Positions 57,145 through 64,000 of a stretch of 64,000 nt of DNA are shown piece after piece. The stretch's first letter is position 1. Every line of letters begins with the position of its first letter. Origin of the DNA: Pilaira anomala. Taxonomy: Eukaryota; Mucoromycota; Mucoromycetes; Mucorales; Mucoraceae. The notes beneath the pieces are model-generated. The model had not been told where the DNA came from. It worked only from the letters and a program-made list of their open reading frames with translations, and made no database searches. Where the stretch lies: the NCBI GenBank assembly GCA_025716855.1, contig JAIXMQ010000086.1, positions 1-64,000 of the forward strand, given 5' to 3'. The position numbers and the translations under genes are program-made.

Positions 57145-57890
57145 ATTAGGCATTCTCTTTCCTTTTTTTTTTATAGAAGCCTGGCCCTTGAGCCTATGAT
57201 TTAGTGATGCGTGCTATAATAAAGTTTATTCGTTCAATAAATTTAAAATCGGTTGAGTATTACCGTTTTTCTTAGTATGATACAACACCCAAAACAAAGA
57301 ATATACCGGAGCGCAAAAAAAAAGAGTTCTGGGACACAAGAAAAAATCTTCGAGCACAAAAAAAAATCAGGTGCGCAAATCGATTGGAAAAAACCAATAA
57401 GATCATGATCTGTGGGTATAAATGTGCTGCTATTATTGGACATACTTGCAATTATTATTGAACTTTAAGATCAATTTCATCACGGTCGTCAACATACGTA
57501 GTAATAGATGACAGTGTCTCGTGGTATACGAAGGGCCCTTGTTTAACCGCGTGCTTGCCCTTAATACCATAACACCGGATTATTGACAAGATGTAATGTA
57601 ACAAGTGCCCAACAACCAAACGAAAACTTTTACCCGTGGAATTATTGTAACAGAAGGGGGAAAGCGCGCTTCTAGCCGAGCCAATACCATTTAATTTTAA
57701 TTTCACACACTCTATATTTAAAAAAAAACAAGAGATTTAACAAATTCTGTTTCTTTCTGTAAATAAACAATTCTTTTTTTTTTACGGTTAATTATCAGAT
57801 CAGTTTTTTCTACATACCCCGTAGGTTTTTTTTTCATTTTAAAATCAACAACACTTTATAAAAAAATACATATAGTGTCTAGTAAAGAAT
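57145..57890. other. Intergenic region with imperfect short repeats
   Basis: Around 57305-57385 a loosely repeated G/C-rich word plus A run (GGAGCGCAAAAAAAAAGAG, GAGCACAAAAAAAAATCAG) occurs about three to four times. The minus-strand frames 57243-57443 and 57455-57706 have partly protein-like composition but no family I know. Promoter of the next transporter gene on the right. Confidence 0.4.
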
Positions 57891-59480
57891 ATGACAAACG
57901 AACTTGCTATTACTTTAGATAATTCGAAAAATGAAAAATTAAATGACCCAGAAGTTCTTTCTGTTTCAACAAGCAGTAATAGATCTACGTCAGATACAGT
58001 TCAAGGTAAGAAAAAGTATAATATAAGTTATTGGCAAACGTAATTAATTGATCTTCTTTTATAGCATCAGAAAAAAACGTCGAGCTTCCAACTTTAGAGG
58101 AAGGTCCTGATGGTGGTTTCGGATGGTTTGTTGTTCTTGGTGCGTTCTTTGTTCAAGTAACAAGTTTTGGTACAGCTACTAGTTGGTAAGTTTTTTTTTT
58201 TTTAGATCTGTTGTAATTTATCTTGATCTTTTTTTTATATTAAATTCCATACATTTTTATTTTAATTTAATCACATATTTTAGGGGTAACTATAAAAAAA
58301 AAAGTTATATTTTCATTTTAAATCTGTTAAATGTATTTAAAAAAAAATATATTATGATGTAGGTGTTATGCAAGATTACTTTGAACAAAATGTTTATAAA
58401 GATTCCGCAGTAAATCTAAGTTTTGTCGGAACCATTGCACTGGTCTGTATTAACTCGGTTAGTCCCATAGTTCAAATTTGTGTCTCCAGGTTCGGTATTC
58501 GAATTGTATTGATTGCAGGTACGATCTTTGTAGGTCTTGGACTTATCTTGGCTGGTTTCAGCACAGAAATCTGGCACCTGTATTTAACTCAAGGTGTTAT
58601 GTTTGGTTTTGGCGCATCATGTGTTTATGTTGCTGCTATGGGTGTTGGTCCTCAATGGTTTACTAAACGTCGTGGTATGGCATTAGGTATTATTGCCAGT
58701 GGATCAGGTATTGGTGGCCTAATTATTCCTTTCATCATGACTTCAATTAACGCCAATCTTGGCCCTGGTTGGACATATCGTATTCTTGGTTTTATTTGTT
58801 TGTTCTTTGATATCCTTGCCTGTTTCTTTATTCGTGAACGTAACCCACCTGCAGTGAGACAACGCAAAAAGTTATCACAAATTATTAACTTTGCAGTCTT
58901 TAAAAGTTCGGATTTTGTCTTGTTCTCAATTGCTTCAAATATTGGCTTATTAGGTTACTTTATTCCTTACTTTTTCTTACCTTCCTACGGTACCTACCTT
59001 GGATTTACTGCTGAACAAGGATCTACTTTGGTAGCTGCTAGTTCTGCTTGTAATTTTGTGGGTCGTTTAATGACTGGTTACTTGGCAGATCGTATTGGTA
59101 AAGTGAATACAAACGTATTATTCACGTTTATTACTGCCGTCAGTTGTTTACTGATCTGGACATTTGCATTTACTTATGGTAGCTTAATGGCATTTGCTGT
59201 TATTTTTGGTCTTACCAGTGGTTCTTTCTTTGCTCTCATTTCTCCTATTTGTGCTGCTTTACTCGGTATGGAATCCTTCCTCTCTGGTCTATCACTCTTG
59301 TTATTCACTAATGTGTTTGCAGTCTTTGGTCCTAATATTGCAAGTGCAATTGAATCTAGCGTGAGCTCGGCTCCATTCTTTAGTTATAAGATGTTTTCTG
59401 GTATAGCTTATACCATTGCCTTTATCATTTTACTCGTTCTCAAGTTGAGACTTAATCGAAATTTCTTTGGCAAGGTGTAG
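57891..59480 (+). CDS. MFS transporter, monocarboxylate porter (MCH/MCT) type
   Basis: Twelve-helix plasma-membrane transporter of the monocarboxylate porter family. Fungal members carry carboxylates, riboflavin or unknown substrates. Exons are 57891-58005, 58065-58185, a proposed 2-nt exon 58284-58285, and 58363-59480, giving 451 aa. The start of TM1, GPDGGFGWFVVLGAFFVQVTSFG, is the MCT signature. The TM4-5 loop WFTKRRGMALGIIASGSGIGG and the central-loop motif RLMTGYLADRIGKVN are conserved. The C-terminus ends LKLRLNRNFFGKV. Without the 2-nt exon the frame breaks between SW and GVMQDY. An alternative donor at 58182 would keep the frame but loses the conserved W-G. The N-terminal 45 residues are hydrophilic and cytosolic. 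Confidence 0.88.
58284..58285 (+). other. Proposed 2-nt microexon (GG)
   Basis: The sequence CACATATTTTAG|GG|GTAACT combines a good acceptor and a good donor two bases apart. Using it restores TSWGVMQDYF, and splits the interval into introns of 98 and 77 nt, both normal for this genome. Confidence 0.6.
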
Positions 59481-60106
59481 AAAAAAAAATAAACTAATTC
59501 ATCTTGTAAAAAAAACTGAACATGAATTGCGTAAATATTTTAAAAGTGTACCTGTCAAATTTACCATGCATACAATTGATGTCTTGTATACTAACTATTG
59601 CGCTTTCTATCTTGATCTTCAGTAATTTATGCATCGCTTATCCATAGACTTTATTTGTGATATCCAGTTACTTTTTTTTTAGTCAAAAAAAAAATATTGC
59701 ATTAGTTATACCGTGTCCTGTCATATAAATTAGCCTAATTGAAAAGGTTTCACAGCGGATCATTATATAACATGTATGTACATATATTGAGCTTGATAAT
59801 CCTTGAGACAAGAAAGGCTTTTTTTATATAATATTCAGGATCAAGACCACAATATTAATTGATTATAAACTTTTAGTTGAAGCTTCATGATATATAGCAT
59901 AATAAGGAAAATAGTACGATTTACCTTAATTCTTCACCTATTTATGCCTATTTTATGCCTTAAATGGAATATTTAATTTTAATTGGCTCAGAAATTGATA
60001 GACGAAATGTTAAAAACAAAAAAAAAAGTGCCTTTATTTGTAATATAAATTGTAATTGTGTGTGCGTGTAATATAGAAGAAAAGAAAACAAAAATAAAAA
60101 TAAAAA
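59481..60106. other. Intergenic region holding a dispersed repeat copy
   Basis: Between the convergent MFS and glutamate-cysteine ligase genes. About 59826-59960 is the second copy of the repeat at 53520-53655. Nothing else seen. Confidence 0.5.
59826..59960 (+). repeat. Dispersed repeat, copy 2
   Basis: Same block order and orientation as 53520-53655 (ATTCAGGATCAAGAC ... AAGCTTCATGATATA ... AGTACGATTTACC ... CTATTTATGCC). About 70-75 percent identical by eye. Confidence 0.6.
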
Positions 60107-62429
60107 CTAAGCAGAGAAGGTACCCAATAATTCAACAGGATGATATTCACCCTTTGCGATTTGATCAGCTCTCTTTACCAGATCATAAGTAATTTCAGAA
60201 GACACGACAGAATCATGTTTATATGCAGGATGATTCATGACGAACTGACGGATATATGCAGCACCAGTTAATAACTCTCCACTAGCTCTCTTACTGATTA
60301 AGAATAAATAAGATGATAATTTACAGCGAGTTTCGATATCGATATTGGTACTATTCAAGTAACTTTGTATTAATGGAACAAAACCTGGGAATCCATTTTC
60401 CTATATTTTTTGTTTTTAGTAAATGTAAAAAAAAAAAAAAATACTAATACGATACGTAATTTATATATACCTTTCCGTTCACAATTTCATTCATTGTCAT
60501 TAATTCGTATTCATCTTCATCTTCAACAGGAGTCCCAGGTCGACTGGAAGTTTTAGGCGTAGTAAATACGTTCTTACGGAAATAGAATTTATCGTTCAAG
60601 ACAGCATCGCGCTTATGAGCCGTTTGCATATTAGCATCTACCTTGGAAATGGGAATATAAAAGTTGAGACCAAAACTGAGAATGACACGAGTCAACAAGA
60701 CAATAAAGACAGAGTAAGCTGCATTTTCAAAGTCGGATAGTTGTACTTCCATACTTCTAAATTCGACACGCCATCCAATAGTAGAGTTGGGTGGTGGAGG
60801 CTTGAAACGCATTGTTTGCCAATTTGTGGATTGAAGATTCTATATATGCCTGTGTTAATATTTGTAGCTATATGCATATACATATATATATATTACCTCA
60901 AAATGATCAGAGGATTTGGTATCATCCAAGTCTAAAAGTTCTTTGAAGATAACAAGAGGATCGCGAATGAAAAGATGTGCAACATGTTTAGCTAATTTAT
61001 CGTCTACGCCGTCTGCTCTTAATCTATCATAAATAGCTTGATCATACACCAAGTCAATGTCATCATATTTAGCTTTGTATGTATCGTCATTAGACAAGTA
61101 AGAATCAATAGAATCGTAACGAGACTTGTTGATAACGAAGCGATCATTGACAAGAGGCTAAATAAAACAGAGTTGATTTTTTTTATATATACTGAATATA
61201 ACTTCAAATTACCTTTAATCCTCTTTCTTCTGGTGTTCTATCATCAACACTAGAAGAAATAACATTCCAACGAGCATCGACATCAGCTAAATAACCGCGA
61301 TAAATAGGAGAATTAGCAGAAAGTGCCATCTTTATGTATAATTTAGTACTTTTGAAACATGGATTATTTTATAATCTTACCATAATAGGAGCGACGGGAG
61401 CTAATTGATCGTATAATCTTCTTCCTTCATCAATATTACAAGCTTGGAAAGTGATTTGTAAACAACAACAACCCATACCGAAAGCCATAGCATCCATATA
61501 AATATGATCAGGTAATGCAGCACCATTCTTTGCTTCTTTATCATGATCGAATAATTCACGGTCCCAGGGAATAGTAGGATCGATAAAAGGTTTAGGTGTA
61601 TTGATATCATGGTAAATAGGCATATTGATTTGTACTTTAGATCCTCTGCGACGACGAATATTAGCAGTTAAAGTACTAAAATAAAAAAAATAAAAAAGTT
61701 ATAAGCTTATTATTATTATATACCTACTAAATATACTTTACGGGAAACGTGCATGAGGATTGATAATTTCATCAGGTACAAACATACTTTGACAAGCTTT
61801 ACCATTAGGTTCATGATCAGGATAAAGTTCATTAGGACAACCTAAACGAGGATAATTTACCAAAGTAACTGGGTATTCATCGGGATTCATAGCGGCATGA
61901 GCCATTTTACGGCGAAGTTTCATATTGGGTTCAACACCGACTAAATCGCGAAAAGTAGCACCGTATGGTTCCCCTGGCGTACCTTCAATCATATAACGTC
62001 CATATTCAGGTCTCCATAAAGCATCAGGTACATCCCTATATCCATTTTTAAAATCAATATTCCCACTAATCATTTATATATATCATCATACTTTGTGATT
62101 CCTGCTAACCAGTCATGTTCTGGCTTTTCGAGAATGGAGAGGATATCAAAAGCACGAAGTGATAATTTTGTAGTCTTTTCCTCATCATTCATTTTTACCA
62201 CAATATATTCAATCTAATATCCCCCTTTCTTTTTTAGATTTACCTCGTATCAATTATTATTTAAAAAGAAAAAACTTACCTCGTCACCCCAGAGTAAACA
62301 CTGCTTTTGTACGTTCTTATGATGATGATAGATATTAAGAAATTGTTCGATACCGTGCTTTCTAACATGGTCAGAGAATTTCTTTGCTTCAGACCAAGGA
62401 AGTGGAGTACCAAGTGATAAGAGACCCAT
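60107..62429 (-). CDS. GSH1: Glutamate-cysteine ligase (gamma-glutamylcysteine synthetase)
   Basis: Catalyses the ATP-dependent first and limiting step of glutathione synthesis. I read eight exons, 62429-62280, 62213-62092, 62035-61742, 61675-61381, 61329-61213, 61157-60897, 60839-60471 and 60400-60107, giving 633 aa, the size of eukaryotic GCLC/Gsh1 (GCS family 3). The N-terminus is [20 protein letters not shown]. Conserved blocks include [28 protein letters not shown], the substrate-site region [20 protein letters not shown], the [20 protein letters not shown] block, [18 protein letters not shown] and the C-terminal FNPHxY-type region replaced by NHPAYKHDS. The splice junctions all restore known family blocks. 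It shares a divergent promoter of about 310-560 bp with the ceramide synthase gene. Confidence 0.95.
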
Positions 62430-62990
62430 GAATATTGTTATAAAAAGTGGGGAAATAAAATATATAAAAAAAAAAGAGAGAGAGAGAAAAAAAAATGTAT
62501 TTGTAATCCGTCTTTTTGGGATTTTAAAAGCCACCGTTTTGTTAGAGATGCAAATTCAGATTACGCTGCTGAAAAAGCATATCAGCTTTTTGGATGACAA
62601 ATGGAAGATAATTGCATTAATTCAAAGCCTCTTTTACTTTTTTTTTTTTTTTTTTTTTTGTGTTACGAATTTATGGTATAAAAAAATAAAAAGATTCTTT
62701 ATTCTATATAAAACAGTAACGTGCCTGATTGCGCCATTATGAGCATTGATTTATCGTATTTCTCTCTTTTATGTGTAACTTTCTCGGTTCAACAGTCTAT
62801 TGGCGAAACTTTGCACGGTAAAAACCTGTTCTTTTTCCTCGGTGAGTAACTTTTTATATCTCACTTTTTTTACTTTTTTGGCGGATTTTTAATAAAGTTT
62901 TTGGTGAAATAAATTTTACAATTGTCATTTTTTATATAACATACTTTCCCTTCTGTGCTTGACTCCGCCTTATTTTGTTTAACTAAAGAG
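62430..62990. promoter_or_regulatory. Divergent promoter region GSH1 / ceramide synthase
   Basis: Contains A/T runs (T run 62639-62659). A short frame from an ATG at 62739 ends in a strong donor (G|GTGAGT at 62842). Spliced to 62989 it would extend the ceramide synthase N-terminus in frame, so part of this region may be coding or 5' UTR. No specific factor site is claimed. Confidence 0.4.
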
Positions 62991-64000
62991 ATGAAGAAAT
63001 CCAGTTCTGGGGATTTAAAGATGAATAAAGGTCGAACTTTATTACAAAACTTTACTTTGTACCTCTCGAACCACCAAATAGGTAAAATAGGATGAAAATA
63101 TTTAAAGCTGTTGTGATGATGTGTCTAAATGGTTAATAGAAATTCCTTTAAAGGTCATTGGGTTTATTGTTGCCGGGTACTTTCTTCGTTTACCTTTCTT
63201 TCCCTATTTTATATATATTACAAACCAAAGAGCGGACGGTCGATATGAAAAGAGTTTTTGGGACTTGGCCTTTTTATTTTTTTACATTTGTGTCTTTACT
63301 GCTCTTCGAGCTTTCTTGATGGACTATGTGTTGATTCCCATTGCAAAATGTTCCAAAGTACCGATCAAGAAGTATCAACGTTTTGCTGAACAATCTTGGC
63401 AATGCCTTTATTATACATTTGCTTTTTGTTTCGGGATTGTAAGTATAATTTTAATAACCTAGTAACAAAATATTTTTTTTTTCTAACTTATTTTCTCGGT
63501 TATAAAAAAAAAGTATGTAATGAAGGATTCACCCTGGTGGTTTGATTCAACTTACTTTTGGCGTGATTATCCAGTTTATGATTTCACCAAGTCATTCAAA
63601 TACTACTACTTGATTCAATTTGCATATTGGCTTCAACAAATTTTCGTATTACAAATCGAAGCACCTCGCAAAGATTATAAAGAATTAGTATTACATCACA
63701 TTAATACTTTATTGTTGGTTAGTTTCAGTTATACTTGTAATTTCACTCGAGTAGGTAATGCTGTATTCGTATGTATGGATTTACCTGATGCATTTTTGGC
63801 GGTAAAGTTTTTTTTTATTATTATACAAATAAGGTAAATTTATTTATGGTGATCCCCTTTTTTTTTATAGCTTGCCAAAACCTTAAATTATATCAGTCCA
63901 GGCTTGATTTGTAATCTTGCCTTTACTTTTATGTTTGTTTCTTGGATGTACACACGTGTCTATATTTATGGTTGTATTATTTTATCTACTTTGACAGAAC
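62991..64000 (+). CDS. Ceramide synthase (Lag1/Lac1, TLC domain), 3' end beyond the window
   Basis: ER enzyme joining fatty acyl-CoA to sphingoid bases. Visible exons are 62991-63081, 63140-63438, 63514-63801 and 63871 onward, cut by the window end at about residue 270. The start MKKSSSGDLKMNKGRTLLQN precedes the first membrane segment. The TLC domain begins near YEKSFWDLAFLFFYICVFTALRAF. RFAEQSWQCLYYTFAF is typical. The Lag motif is visible with the catalytic double His in ELVLHHINTLLLVSFSYTCN and with FVCMDLPDAFLALAKTLNYI completed by splicing. An alternative start at 62739 joined through an intron 62842-62988 would add 35 residues. Both are in frame, and I favour the shorter form with low certainty. 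Confidence 0.9.

Noticed and set aside
57455..57706. 83-codon minus-strand frame MKLKLNGIGSARS...
   Set aside because: Composition is partly protein-like but no domain, intron structure or neighbour supports a gene; mentioned only in the intergenic note.

Overview
The window is nuclear DNA from a fungus. It is very AT-rich, its genes carry many short introns (mostly 55-110 nt, GT...AG), and 30-75 bp poly(dA:dT) tracts are frequent. The gene set (chitin deacetylase, Lrg1, RPAP1, Elg1, calcineurin A, Npr2) and the transposon types point to an early-diverging lineage such as Mucoromycota. That placement is inferred from gene style only. I saw no tRNA, rRNA or CRISPR array.

Layout. 0.7-2.9 kb: TIM22 and a convergent class-V aminotransferase. 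3.6-11.5 kb: gene-poor, with a PIF/Harbinger-like relic, a broken MFS transporter and a decayed unrecognised locus. 11.6-17.3 kb: TIM9, chitin deacetylase, NPR2 and a small tandem zinc-ribbon protein. 17.9-28.7 kb: RPAP1 and ELG1 in divergent orientation, separated by a complete 4.3-kb Mutator-like element with a 9-bp target duplication. The element encodes a transposase apparently spliced in frame to an RTC4-like domain. 29.0-35.5 kb: Lrg1-type LIM/RhoGAP and Dnm1-type dynamin, which are convergent. 35.5-40.2 kb: empty. 40.3-50.8 kb: SWIRM protein, Mnn9-family mannosyltransferase, AIG1/FAR-17a membrane protein, a hAT-like MITE, calcineurin A and Nop4. 51.5-52.2 kb: a gene built from hairpin-forming repeats. 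52.2-57.9 kb: transposon-rich, with a TA-flanked MITE and a frameshifted Tc1-type transposase. 57.9-64.0 kb: monocarboxylate-type MFS transporter, glutamate-cysteine ligase and a ceramide synthase cut by the window end.

The genes are mostly unrelated housekeeping functions. One loose link is that TIM22 and TIM9 both act in mitochondrial carrier import. The least ordinary items are the hairpin-repeat gene at 51.5-52.2 kb, the Mutator-like element carrying an RTC4-like domain, and two probable microexons (10 nt in DNM1, 2 nt in the MFS gene at 57.9 kb). All splice models were derived by eye from frame, GT/AG sites and family conservation.
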